The notes under the pieces were generated by a model. The model was not told where the DNA came from. It saw only the letters and a program-made list of their open reading frames with translations, and searched no databases. This document shows positions 15,743-24,475 of a stretch of 64,000 nucleotides of DNA, in pieces (the stretch's first letter is position 1; every line of letters begins with the position of its first letter). The stretch spans positions 1 through 64,000 of the forward strand of contig SLUK01000014.1 of the NCBI GenBank assembly GCA_004340125.1, read 5' to 3'. The translations under genes and the position numbers were made by a program. The stretch is from Harryflintia acetispora. GTDB lineage: Bacteria > Bacillota > Clostridia > Oscillospirales > Ruminococcaceae.

Positions 15743-17229
15743 GCGCGCAATATGTGATCGGACTGGACCAGAGCACCTCGTCCACCAAGGCCTTCCTCTT
15801 CGGGCCGGGATGTGAGCTGATCGCGCGCAGCGGCCGCTCCCACCGGCAGCTGATTTCGCCCGAGGGCTGGGTCTCCCACGACCCGATGGAAATCCATCAA
15901 AACGCGCTGGAGGCGGTCAAATCACTTATTGACCGCAGCGGGATCGACCAGCGGCAGGTCGCCGCGATCGGGATCAGCAACCAGCGCGAGACCGCCCTGG
16001 CCTGGAACCGGCACACCGGCCTGCCCGTCTGCGACGCGGTGGTCTGGCAGTGCGCCAGGGCCAAGGACGTGTGCGAGCGGCTGCAATCAGCGGGCGGGGA
16101 GGAGACTGTAAAGGCAAGCGGCCTGCCCCTCTCCCCCTATTTCACCGGGGCGAAGCTCAGGTGGATCCTCGAAAACGTCCCCGAGGCCGCGGCCGCCGCG
16201 CGGGAAAACAATCTTTGCTGTGGCACGATGGACAGCTGGCTCATCTATAAGCTCACAGACGGAAGGAGTTTTTACACCGATTGTTCCAACGCCTCGCGCA
16301 CCCAGCTGTTAAACCTCGGGACCTTAAATTGGGACGAGGGGTGCTGCCGCCTCTTCGGGCTGCGCCCCGAATGGCTGCCGGGGCTGCACGGCTCGAACGG
16401 CCTCTTCGGCGAGACCGACCTTAACGGGTACTTCCCCGCCCCGGTGCCCATCCTCGCGGCCATGGGCGACTCCCACGCCGCCCTCTACGGGCACCGCTGC
16501 CTCTCGCCGGGGATGACCAAGGCGACCTACGGCACCGGCTCCTCGGTGATGATGAACATCGGCCCCCACCCGCTGGCTCCCGCGCGGGGGCTGGCCTGCT
16601 CGGTGGGCTGGCAGATGGACGGCGGGACCACTTACGTGCTCGAAGGCAACGTCAACTACACCGGGGCAGTGATGAGCTGGCTCTCGAAGGACCTCGGCCT
16701 GCTTGATAGCGCCGACCGGGCCGGGGAGCTGGCGAGTGCGGCCGATCCCCGGGACACCACCTATCTCGTCCCGGCCTTCACCGGGCTGGGGGCCCCCTAT
16801 TGGTGTGCGGACGCCAAGGCCGTTCTTTGCGGGATGACCCGGCGCACCGGCAGGGCGGAGCTCGTCAAGGCGGCCGAGGAGAGTATTGCCTATCAGATCC
16901 GCGACGTGGCTGCCCTGCTGGGAGAGGCGTCGGGAATCGCGCCCAGCGCCCTGTGCGCCGACGGGGGCGGGGCCAAAGACCGCTATCTCATGCAGTTCCA
17001 AAGCGATCTGCTCGCCCTGCCCGTCACGGTGCCCCAGTGCCGGGAGCTCTCGGCGCTCGGCGCGGCGCTCGCCGCGGGGATCAGCGCCGGCCTTTACACC
17101 GGCCGGGAGCTCGACGGGGCCACGGGGACCGTCTACCAACCGAGGATGGACGGGGAGACCCGCGCGCGGCTCTGCGCGGGCTGGCAGCATGCGCTGCGCC
17201 TCGCCATGCAAAACGACGACAGGAGGTAA
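15739..17229 (+). CDS. FGGY-family carbohydrate kinase
   Basis: A 496-aa kinase of standard FGGY length with two actin-like domains. GLDQSTSSTKAFLF is the N-terminal phosphate loop, SNQRETALAWNRHTG resembles glycerol-kinase-like members, GTMDSWLIYKLT and GDSHAALYGH lie in the first domain, and GTGSSVMMN and ADGGGAKDRYLMQ in the C-terminal domain. The ATG at 15739 overlaps the preceding stop (ATGA). Coupling to a split transketolase suggests it phosphorylates the ketose that the transketolase uses, as AptK does for D-apulose; xylulose-type or glycerol-like substrates are alternatives. The pathway role is inferred. Confidence 0.88.
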   Translation: MSAQYVIGLDQSTSSTKAFLFGPGCELIARSGRSHRQLISPEGWVSHDPMEIHQNALEAVKSLIDRSGIDQRQVAAIGISNQRETALAWNRHTGLPVCDAVVWQCARAKDVCERLQSAGGEETVKASGLPLSPYFTGAKLRWILENVPEAAAAARENNLCCGTMDSWLIYKLTDGRSFYTDCSNASRTQLLNLGTLNWDEGCCRLFGLRPEWLPGLHGSNGLFGETDLNGYFPAPVPILAAMGDSHAALYGHRCLSPGMTKATYGTGSSVMMNIGPHPLAPARGLACSVGWQMDGGTTYVLEGNVNYTGAVMSWLSKDLGLLDSADRAGELASAADPRDTTYLVPAFTGLGAPYWCADAKAVLCGMTRRTGRAELVKAAEESIAYQIRDVAALLGEASGIAPSALCADGGGAKDRYLMQFQSDLLALPVTVPQCRELSALGAALAAGISAGLYTGRELDGATGTVYQPRMDGETRARLCAGWQHALRLAMQNDDRR

Positions 17230-17231
17230 CG

Positions 17232-18695
17232 ATGGATCAGACCACAGCAAAATGGCGCGTGTTCGAGCTCTCCTTCCAGGGGCCCCGGGAGGGCAACCCC
17301 TTTACGGAGGTGTCCTTTTGCGCCGATTTCATCCACGGGGAGGATTCCCAGCGGATCGGCGGCTTTTATGACGGGGACGGGGTCTTCCGTATCCGCTTCC
17401 TGCCGCAGCGCGAGGGGGAGTGGCATTACCGGACCCATAGCAGCGCCCCGGCGCTCGACGGGCTTTGCGGCGCCTTTCTCTGTACCCCGCCCGAGCCCGG
17501 AAGCCACGGGCCGGTCGGGGTGCTCGACACCTTCCACTTCGCCCACCGCGACGGTACGCCCTTTTATCCCTTCGGCACCACCTGCTACGCCTGGGCCCAC
17601 CAAAACGCCGCGCTGCGCGAGCAGACCCTATGTACCCTGGGGCGCAGCGGCTTCAATAAAATCCGCATGTGCGTCTTCCCCAAGTCCTACGACTACAACC
17701 GCGCCGAGCCCGAGTGTTATCCCTTTGCGGGCTCGCCGCAGGAGGGGTTCGACTTCACCCGCCCCAACCCCGCGTTCTATCAAAATTTGGAAGATTGCAT
17801 CGCCCGGCTGGGAGAGCTCGGGATCCAAGCCGATCTGATCCTCTTCCACCCCTATGACCGCTGGGGCTTCGCCACGATGGGCCGTCAGGCGGACATGCGC
17901 TACCTTCGCTACCTCGCCGCGCGCCTTGCCGCCTTTCCCAACATCTGGTGGGCGATGGCCAACGAATACGACCTGACCGAAAAGAGCCCGGGGGATTGGG
18001 AGGCGCTGGGGAGCCTGCTGCAGGAGTACGACCCGTACCGTCACCTGTGCTCGATCCACAACTGGGGCAAATTCTACGACCACGGCCGCCCCTGGATCAC
18101 CCATTGCAGCATCCAGCGGGTGGACTTCTACAAGACCACCGAGAACACCACCCTCTGGCGGCAGGAATATCAAAAGCCGGTGGTGGTGGACGAATGCGCC
18201 TATGAGGGGAACATCAACCACTGCTGGGGCAACATCACTCCGCAGGAGATGACCCGCCGCTTCTGGGAGGGGGTGCTGCGCGGGGGCTACGTCAGCCACG
18301 GCGAGACCTACGTCCACCCGAGGGATATCCTCTGGTGGAGCCACGGCGGGGAACTGCATGGGGAGAGCCCCGCGCGGATTGCCTTTTTGCGCCGGCTCGT
18401 CGAGAGCCTGCCCGCCCCCCTCTCGCCGGCCGAGGAGCCCGCGTGGAGCACGGACTACTACTGGGACATGACCTGCGGGGTGATCGGGGAGGAAGTCTAC
18501 CTCTTTTACTTCGGCGGCTACCAGCCCGCCTTCCGGGTCTTCGACCTGCCGCGCGGCAAGCGTTACCGCGCCCGGCTCATCGACACCTGGAACATGACGG
18601 ATGAGGAGCTGCCCGGCACCCACGAGGGGAACTTCCGCCTGGAGCTGCCCGGCAGGCAGTATATGGCGGTGCTGTTTTTGCAAGACGAAGCATAA
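17232..18695 (+). CDS. DUF5060/DUF4038-like glycoside hydrolase, cytoplasmic
   Basis: A 487-aa protein. Residues 1-90 look like a DUF5060 beta-sandwich (WRVFELSFQGPREGNPF, FRIRFLPQREGEWHY). A TIM barrel of the DUF4038 / GH140-like type follows, beginning FYPFGTTCYAWAHQ, with candidate catalytic acids in WAMANEYDL and VVVDECAYEG. The C-terminal 90 residues form a small beta domain (DUF5605-like). There is no signal peptide, so it acts on an imported oligosaccharide. Relatives include apiosidases of the GH140 group, although DUF5060 proteins are broader. AGGAGG lies before the ATG, three bases after the kinase stop. Substrate unproven; family call fairly sure. Confidence 0.78.
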   Translation: MDQTTAKWRVFELSFQGPREGNPFTEVSFCADFIHGEDSQRIGGFYDGDGVFRIRFLPQREGEWHYRTHSSAPALDGLCGAFLCTPPEPGSHGPVGVLDTFHFAHRDGTPFYPFGTTCYAWAHQNAALREQTLCTLGRSGFNKIRMCVFPKSYDYNRAEPECYPFAGSPQEGFDFTRPNPAFYQNLEDCIARLGELGIQADLILFHPYDRWGFATMGRQADMRYLRYLAARLAAFPNIWWAMANEYDLTEKSPGDWEALGSLLQEYDPYRHLCSIHNWGKFYDHGRPWITHCSIQRVDFYKTTENTTLWRQEYQKPVVVDECAYEGNINHCWGNITPQEMTRRFWEGVLRGGYVSHGETYVHPRDILWWSHGGELHGESPARIAFLRRLVESLPAPLSPAEEPAWSTDYYWDMTCGVIGEEVYLFYFGGYQPAFRVFDLPRGKRYRARLIDTWNMTDEELPGTHEGNFRLELPGRQYMAVLFLQDEA

Positions 18696-18751
18696 AGCTC
18701 AAAACCTCAAGCGGCCGTATGCCGTTTGAATAAGAAACAGGAGGAAAGCAA

Positions 18752-20059
18752 ATGTTTAAGAAACTAGGTTCAACCGCAACCGCCATCCTGCTGGCCGCCA
18801 GCCTTCTGGCCGGCTGCGCCTCGTCCTCGGGCGGGGAATCGTCCGGCAGCGAAGCCGCAGGCGAACCCGCCTCACAGGCTTCCGGGGCTTCCGAGGAGTC
18901 CGCCGGCGGCAAGGTCGAGGTCGAGTTCTTCAACCAGAAGCCCGAAATCTCCGAGATCATCGCCTGGGGGATCGAGCAGTTCCAGGCCGCCAACCCCGAC
19001 ATCATTGTCAAGGAGACCGTCGTGGCCGATTCCGACCAGGTGCTCATGTCCCGCATGGCCGCCAACGACACACCGGACACCTTCGTGATCTGGCCCAACA
19101 ATTCCTGGTTCGGCATGGTCGACGCCGGCTATGTCATGGACATCACCGGCGCGGACTTTTTAGGGAATGTCCAGGAGGCGGCTTTGACCCCCTTCCTGCG
19201 CGAGGGCAAGAACTACGTGGTGCCGATCTCCTACAACACCTCCGGGGTTTTCTACAATAAGGATATGTACGAGGAAAACGGCCTTTCCATCCCCAGCACC
19301 TGGCCCGAGATGCTCGAAAACTGCGAGAAGCTCAAGGCCGCCGGGATCACCCCCTTCACCACCGGCGCCCAGACCGAGAGCCATACCCGCGAGGTGACCC
19401 AGTGCTTCCTGCCGATGATGCCCCACTATGACGCCTTCATCGCCGACGCCAACGCCGGCACCCTCGACCTTTCCAAGGAGTACGGACCCGAGATGAAGCG
19501 CATGGGCGAAATCCTTTACAGCATGGTCCAGAACTCGCAAAACGACGTCATCGGCCTTAGCTATGAGCAGACCTTCGCCGACTTCGCCACCGGAAAGAGC
19601 GCCATGCTCATCGACGGCAGCTGGTCCTTCCCGAGCATCACCGCCGCCAATCCCGACATCAACCTGGGCTTCTTCCCCATCCCCGGCGACACCGCCGAGG
19701 ACACCCGCGCCTGCGCCTACGCCGGCGACTTCTCGGTGAGCATTGCCGCCGACACCGGCGTGCCCGACGCCGCCAAGGCCTGGGCGGGTTTCCTGACCGG
19801 TGAGGAGTTCGCCACCTACTACGCCGAGCACGACGGCTCGATCTCCTGCATCAAGTCCTGCGAATACACGCCTGAGCACATGACCTACCAGGCCGAGATC
19901 ATCGCCAGCGGCAACTACAAGCTCAACCCCGACGTATACTGGACCTCGGCCTCCAGCACCGCCTTCGGCGCCGCCGTGCAGACGCTGTACATGTCCGGCG
20001 ATTTGGATGCCTTTACCGCCGAATGGGTCGACGTCTTCAACACCAATCAAAACGAGTGA
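18752..20059 (+). CDS. Extracellular sugar-binding lipoprotein, importer 2
   Basis: A 435-aa family-1 solute-binding protein. A signal peptide ends in the lipobox LAGC (Cys about residue 24), then a Ser/Gly/Glu linker. The body includes VEFFNQKPEISEII, PISYNTSGVFYNKDMYEENG and SAMLIDGSWSFP, which are typical of carbohydrate binders. AGGAGG lies before the ATG. It feeds the two permeases downstream. Placed between the glycosidase and the second isomerase, it likely captures the glycoside degraded by this island. Confidence 0.93.
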   Translation: MFKKLGSTATAILLAASLLAGCASSSGGESSGSEAAGEPASQASGASEESAGGKVEVEFFNQKPEISEIIAWGIEQFQAANPDIIVKETVVADSDQVLMSRMAANDTPDTFVIWPNNSWFGMVDAGYVMDITGADFLGNVQEAALTPFLREGKNYVVPISYNTSGVFYNKDMYEENGLSIPSTWPEMLENCEKLKAAGITPFTTGAQTESHTREVTQCFLPMMPHYDAFIADANAGTLDLSKEYGPEMKRMGEILYSMVQNSQNDVIGLSYEQTFADFATGKSAMLIDGSWSFPSITAANPDINLGFFPIPGDTAEDTRACAYAGDFSVSIAADTGVPDAAKAWAGFLTGEEFATYYAEHDGSISCIKSCEYTPEHMTYQAEIIASGNYKLNPDVYWTSASSTAFGAAVQTLYMSGDLDAFTAEWVDVFNTNQNE

Positions 20060-20081
20060 CCCCCGCATAATACCGGGAAGC

Positions 20082-20107
20082 GGTGCGGCAGGCTCGCCTG
20101 CCGCACC
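20082..20107 (+). other. Stem-loop between binding-protein and permease genes, importer 2
   Basis: Positions 20082-20092 pair perfectly with 20097-20107 around CTCG. The following bases are C-rich, not T-rich, so it is not a strong terminator. It occupies the same position as the hairpins of the other two importers. Confidence 0.6.
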
Positions 20108-20158
20108 CCCTCCTCCCAGAAGTTTCATCATCTGCCCGGATAGGAAAGGTTGGTTGCA

Positions 20159-21076
20159 GTGAAACAAACGAAACCGGCACAAACTGCGAAGCGCAAACGG
20201 ATGACCGAAAAGAGCCTGACCCACTTTTTCTTCACTGCGCCCGCCGTTTTGCTCTATACCCTGCTGCTTGTCATCCCGGTCTTTCAGGGGGTCTATTACA
20301 GCATGACCGACTGGAGCGGGCTCTCCAAAAACATTAAGTTCATCGGCCTTGCCAATTACGCCAAAATATTCTCGGACAAACGGGTGCTCCACGCCTTCGG
20401 CTTCACCTTCAAATATTCCCTGCTGCTTCTGGTGTGCGTGCTGTCCCTGGCCACCGTGCTGGCGCTGATCCTGCACTATGTGCTCAAAGGGCGCTCCAAG
20501 ACGTTTTTCCGTTCCATCTTCTTTTTCCCGGCGGTGCTCAGCCTCATCGTCGTGGGCATGACCTGGAACGAAATTCTCTTCCGGGTGGTCCCGGCCATCG
20601 GCCAGGCGCTGGGGATCGAGTGGCTTTCGGTCAACATCCTCGGCAGCCCCGCCACCGCCATGTACGGCATTCTGCTCATCCACATCTGGCAGGGCACCGC
20701 CATCCCCTTCGTGCTCATCCTGGCCGGGCTGCAGAACATCCCCACCGACCTGTATGAGGCCGCCATCATCGACGGCGCCTCCCCCTTTCAGACGTTTCGC
20801 AAGATCACCGTTCCGTTTTTGCTCCCCACCTTCAACGTGGCGTTCGTCATGGTGCTCAAGGCGGGACTGATGGTCTTCGATTACATCCGCGCCACCACCA
20901 GCGGCGGCCCCGCGCGGGCGACCGAATCGGTGGGGATCCTGATCTATGATCTGAGCTACGACAGCCTCAAGATGTCCTACGCGCTGGCCATCTCGATGGT
21001 GGTGCTGCTGGTCATCATCGTCATCACCTTCGTCCAGATGAAGGCGAGCTCGAAAGTGGAGGTGGGCCAGCTATGA
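20159..21076 (+). CDS. CUT1 sugar ABC transporter permease (MalF-like), importer 2
   Basis: About 305 aa with six predicted membrane helices (first: TAPAVLLYTLLLVIPVFQGV). The EAA loop reads YEAAIIDGASPFQTFRKIT. I chose the GTG at 20159 because AGGAAAGG lies nine bases upstream; a TTG at 20150 abuts that site. The basic N-terminus (KQTKPAQTAKRKR) is cytoplasmic. It forms the membrane channel with the MalG-like partner whose ATG overlaps its stop. No ATPase gene is nearby. Confidence 0.92.
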   Translation: MKQTKPAQTAKRKRMTEKSLTHFFFTAPAVLLYTLLLVIPVFQGVYYSMTDWSGLSKNIKFIGLANYAKIFSDKRVLHAFGFTFKYSLLLLVCVLSLATVLALILHYVLKGRSKTFFRSIFFFPAVLSLIVVGMTWNEILFRVVPAIGQALGIEWLSVNILGSPATAMYGILLIHIWQGTAIPFVLILAGLQNIPTDLYEAAIIDGASPFQTFRKITVPFLLPTFNVAFVMVLKAGLMVFDYIRATTSGGPARATESVGILIYDLSYDSLKMSYALAISMVVLLVIIVITFVQMKASSKVEVGQL

Positions 21077-21915
21077 AGACGAAAAAACCCCTGCCCCTCC
21101 TCACCGTCCTGGTCTACCTCTTCGTCATCGCTGGGACCCTGGTGATCGCCTTTCCGCTCTACATCACCTTCGTCACCGCCTTCAAGACCCTGGATGAATC
21201 CGCGAGGAGCTTCTTTTCCCTCCCCTCCGGCCTTTATCTCGGGAACTTTGCGGCGGTCGTCTCGGACGAATACTTCCGGAATTACATCGCCAACTCCATC
21301 GGCGTCACGGCGGGGGCGGTGGGGATCATCGCGGTGTTCATCCCGATGGTGTCCTACGCCATCTCCAGAAATATGCAGCGCAGCCGGTATTACCGCTTCC
21401 TCTACATCTATTTCATCCTGGGCGTGTTCGTGCCCTTCCAGGTGTTCATGGTCCCGCTCACCCAGATGATGACCAAATTCGGGTTGCTCAGTCAGGTCGG
21501 CCTGGTGCTGTGCTATGTGGCCTTCGGCCTGTGCGAGGGCGTGTTCCTATACGTCGGGTACTTAAAGTCCATCCCGCTGGAGATCGAGGAGGCCGCCACC
21601 ATCGACGGCTGCAACACGGTGCAGACCTTCTTTAAGATCGTCTACCCCATCTCCAAGCCGATGACCGCCACCGTCATCATCCTGGACACCCTGTGGGTCT
21701 GGAACGACTTTTTGCTCCCGGTGCTCATGCTCAACCGCAGTCCGAAAAACTGGACCCTGCCGCTGTACCAGTACAACTTCAAATCCGCCCACATGTTCCG
21801 TTACAACCTGGCCTTCGCGGCGTTTTTGTTCTCAATCGTCCCGATGATCCTCCTCTATGCCTTCCTGCAGCGCTATATCATCGAGGGTCTGACCGCCGGC
21901 GCCGTCAAGACTTAA
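21073..21915 (+). CDS. CUT1 sugar ABC transporter permease (MalG-like), importer 2
   Basis: A 280-aa six-helix permease. The first helix is LLTVLVYLFVIAGTLVIAF, the EAA motif reads EEAATIDGCNTVQTFFKIVYP, and the C-terminus ends IIEGLTAGAVKT as usual for the family. The ATGA overlap with the upstream permease implies equal synthesis. The second fucose-isomerase-like gene starts 37 bases later and is probably co-transcribed. Confidence 0.93.
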   Translation: MKTKKPLPLLTVLVYLFVIAGTLVIAFPLYITFVTAFKTLDESARSFFSLPSGLYLGNFAAVVSDEYFRNYIANSIGVTAGAVGIIAVFIPMVSYAISRNMQRSRYYRFLYIYFILGVFVPFQVFMVPLTQMMTKFGLLSQVGLVLCYVAFGLCEGVFLYVGYLKSIPLEIEEAATIDGCNTVQTFFKIVYPISKPMTATVIILDTLWVWNDFLLPVLMLNRSPKNWTLPLYQYNFKSAHMFRYNLAFAAFLFSIVPMILLYAFLQRYIIEGLTAGAVKT

Positions 21916-21952
21916 TCTATCGCAATACGGAAAGAGAAAGAAGGCCGATTAT

Positions 21953-23353
21953 ATGTCAACGATCAAGCTGGGCTTCGCGCCGACGAGGCGCTCGATCTTC
22001 AGCGCCCCGGCCGCGGTCCAATATGCCGACCTCACCCGCGCGCGGCTGCGCGAGCTCGGGGTATCCTTCATCGACATCGACGATATCAACCCCGAGGGGC
22101 TGCTCTACGACGACGGCGACTGCCAGAAAATCGCCGAGAAATTCCGCTGTGAGCGGGTGGACGGGCTCTTTTTGCCGCACTGCAACTTCGGCACCGAATA
22201 CGTCTGCGCGCGCCTGGCCAAGGCCCTCGGCGTCCCGGTGCTGCTCTGGGGCCCGCGCGACGAGCGCCCGGACGAAAACGGGGTGCGCCTGCGGGACAGC
22301 CAGTGCGGGCTGTTCGCCACCGGCAAGGTGCTGCGCCGCTTCGGGGTGCCGTTTACCTACCTGTGCAACTGCGACCTTCACGACCCCGCCTTCGGGCGGG
22401 GGATCAAAAACTTTTTGGCCGTCTGCAACGTGGTGCGCACCTTTTGCAATATCCGGATCTTGCAGATTGGCCCGCGGCCCTTCGATTTTTTCAGCACCAT
22501 CTGCAACGAGGGCGAGCTGCTCGAGCGCTTCGGCGTGCAGCTCTCACCCGTCCCACTGCCCGAGCTGACCGCCGAAATGAAAAGGGCGCGCGGCGAGCGG
22601 GACGAGGTCGCAAGGGTCGTGGCATACTGCCGCCGGCAGATGGATATCGGGGTGGGCGACGAGGCGCTCGAACAGGTCGCCGCGCTCAAGATCGCCATCC
22701 GGCGCCTGCTCGGGCGCTACGGCTGCCAAGCGGCCGCCATCCAATGCTGGAACGCCTTGCAAAGCGAAACCGGGATCATGCCCTGCGCGGCCAACTCCCT
22801 GCTGAACGAGGAAGGAACACCCGTCGTCTGCGAGACCGACATCCACGGGGCGATCACCGCGCTGCTCGCCGAGGCGGCGGCGATGGGGGAGGCCCGCAGC
22901 TTCTTCGCCGACTGGACCGTGCGCCACCCGGACAACCCGAACGGCGAGCTGCTCCAGCACTGCGGCCCCTGGCCGCTCTCGGTGGCGAAAAGCCGTCCGA
23001 AGCTCGGCTTCCCACTCGCCTTCTCCCATCCCGGCGCGATCGAGGCCGAGGCCAAGCATGGCGACATCACCCTCTGCCGGTTCGACGGGGACAACGGGGA
23101 ATACTCCCTCCTGCTCGGACACGCCAAGGGGATCGACGGCCCCTATACCAAGGGCACCTACCTCTGGGTGGAGGTGCAGAACTGGCCGAGGCTGGAGGAG
23201 AAGCTGGTCTGCGGCCCCTACATCCACCACTGTGTCGGAATCCACCGGGACGTGGTACCGGTACTCTATGAGGCCTGCAAGTACATCGGCGTGGCCCCCG
23301 ACCTCTACGACCCCATCGAGGAGGAGGTCAAGGCGGCCATCCGCGGAGAATGA
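21953..23353 (+). CDS. L-fucose/L-arabinose isomerase-like protein (copy 2)
   Basis: A 466-aa protein clearly paralogous to the gene at 116-1498: LGFAPTRRS versus LGVAPTRRD at the start, LPHCNFGTEYVCARLAKALG, DSQCGLFATGKVLRRFGVPF, VCETDIHGAITALL with the metal-binding Glu/Asp, and KLVCGPYIHHC with the metal His. The two copies are far from identical, so they probably act on different sugars. AGAAGG precedes the ATG. As the last gene of island 2 it would make the ketose for the FGGY kinase. Known D-apiose isomerase may belong to another fold, so equivalence is only a hypothesis. Confidence 0.82.
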   Translation: MSTIKLGFAPTRRSIFSAPAAVQYADLTRARLRELGVSFIDIDDINPEGLLYDDGDCQKIAEKFRCERVDGLFLPHCNFGTEYVCARLAKALGVPVLLWGPRDERPDENGVRLRDSQCGLFATGKVLRRFGVPFTYLCNCDLHDPAFGRGIKNFLAVCNVVRTFCNIRILQIGPRPFDFFSTICNEGELLERFGVQLSPVPLPELTAEMKRARGERDEVARVVAYCRRQMDIGVGDEALEQVAALKIAIRRLLGRYGCQAAAIQCWNALQSETGIMPCAANSLLNEEGTPVVCETDIHGAITALLAEAAAMGEARSFFADWTVRHPDNPNGELLQHCGPWPLSVAKSRPKLGFPLAFSHPGAIEAEAKHGDITLCRFDGDNGEYSLLLGHAKGIDGPYTKGTYLWVEVQNWPRLEEKLVCGPYIHHCVGIHRDVVPVLYEACKYIGVAPDLYDPIEEEVKAAIRGE

Positions 23354-23362
23354 TAAGCCTCC

Positions 23363-23394
23363 AAGGGCCCCGAAGCATACGCTTCGGGGCCCTT
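23363..23394 (+). terminator. Rho-independent terminator of island 2
   Basis: A perfect 14-bp stem (23363-23376 with 23381-23394, loop ATAC) lies ten bases after the isomerase stop. The downstream sequence is only moderately T-rich, but the stem strength and position support termination. Confidence 0.75.
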
Positions 23395-23548
23395 GCCCGT
23401 TTCCCCGTCTTGCGTCCTCTTTCCCGCCGTGCTAAACTGTAGGGAGAGGTACTGCTGTTTTGCCCCCTCTGTCTGCGGCATTTTGCCCGGCAGGCCCTTT
23501 TGCACCTGCAAAACCAGCCGGCGGCTGACATAAAAAGGAGGTCGGATC

Positions 23549-24259
23549 ATGCCCTTTTCGATGAAAACCTTGGATTTCCTCTTTGAAAACCGGCTGCACG
23601 ACAGCCGCGAATGGTTCGAGCAGCACAAGGCGGAGTATCAGAAATATGTCATCGCGCCGATGCGCGAGCTGGTGCGCGAGCTGACCCCCGCCATGCTGCA
23701 GATCGACAAGCAGTTCACCACCGAGCCGCGTGTGGATAAGACCATCTGCCGGATCTGGCGGGACACCCGCTACAGCAAGGACAAATCCCTCTACCGCGAC
23801 ACCATGTGGATCATCTTCAAGCGCGGGAAGATGCACGGCACCGACTACCCCGGCTTTTATTTCGAGATCACCGGCAGCGGCTACAACCACGGCTGCGGGT
23901 TCTACCATGCCTCGACCGGATATATGGATACCCTGCGCCAGATGATTCTTTGCGGGGACAAGACGTTTATGAGCGCGCTGCGCGCCTTTGAGGGGCAGTC
24001 GGTCTATCACATGGAGGGGGAGCGCTACAAGCGCCCGCACTTTCCCGACCAGCCCGAGAACCTGCGTCTCTGGCTCGAGCGGCGCAACATCAGCTTCGAC
24101 GCGCACAGCGACGACGCCGACCTGCTCTTCTCAGACAGGCTGGCGCAATCCCTCGCGCGGGAGCTCATGCTGCTGCGGCCCATCTACCGGTTTTTGACGG
24201 CGGCGGCGCTGCAGGAGCAGCAAAACGAGGCCGCCCGCGCCGCGGCCGCGATCGGCTGA
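23549..24259 (+). CDS. DUF2461 domain-containing protein
   Basis: A 236-aa cytoplasmic protein of the DUF2461 (TIGR02453) family. Typical features are FLFENRLHDSREWFEQHK at the N-terminus, CRIWRDTRYSKDKSLYRDT in the middle, and FYFEITGSGYNHGCGFYH. Molecular function is unknown. AAGGAGG lies before the ATG. It stands alone between the island 2 terminator and the MATE gene. No signal peptide or membrane segment is seen. Confidence 0.88.
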   Translation: MPFSMKTLDFLFENRLHDSREWFEQHKAEYQKYVIAPMRELVRELTPAMLQIDKQFTTEPRVDKTICRIWRDTRYSKDKSLYRDTMWIIFKRGKMHGTDYPGFYFEITGSGYNHGCGFYHASTGYMDTLRQMILCGDKTFMSALRAFEGQSVYHMEGERYKRPHFPDQPENLRLWLERRNISFDAHSDDADLLFSDRLAQSLARELMLLRPIYRFLTAAALQEQQNEAARAAAAIG

Positions 24260-24305
24260 ACCAAACCGGCCGTTCCAGGTAGGCGAAAACAATATCGCCG
24301 TCTCT

Positions 24306-24389
24306 GGCGAGCCGGGGCAGCGGTGTTGCCCCTGGCGAGCTGGGGCAATGATGTTGCCCCTGATAAGCTGGGGCAATAATGTTGCCCCA
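24306..24389 (+). repeat. Three tandem 28-bp repeats, each a small hairpin
   Basis: Three units with a 28-bp period each contain a 19-base hairpin of the type GGGGCAA-N5-TTGCCCC (24314-24332, 24342-24360, 24370-24388). The last two are nearly identical; the first has GC in place of two AT positions in and near the loop. They lie between the DUF2461 and MATE genes, 47 bases after the former's stop. Confidence 0.8.
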
Positions 24390-24475
24390 GCTTGCATCCT
24401 TTCAGGGAACATGCTATCCTTATCTCAACAACCAGTTGTCAAAATCTTTTACCAGAAGAATTGCAGAGGTCCTTT

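Noticed and set aside
24306..24389. CRISPR array, suggested by three 28-bp periods
   Set aside because: The units are contiguous without spacers; they are simple tandem hairpin repeats.
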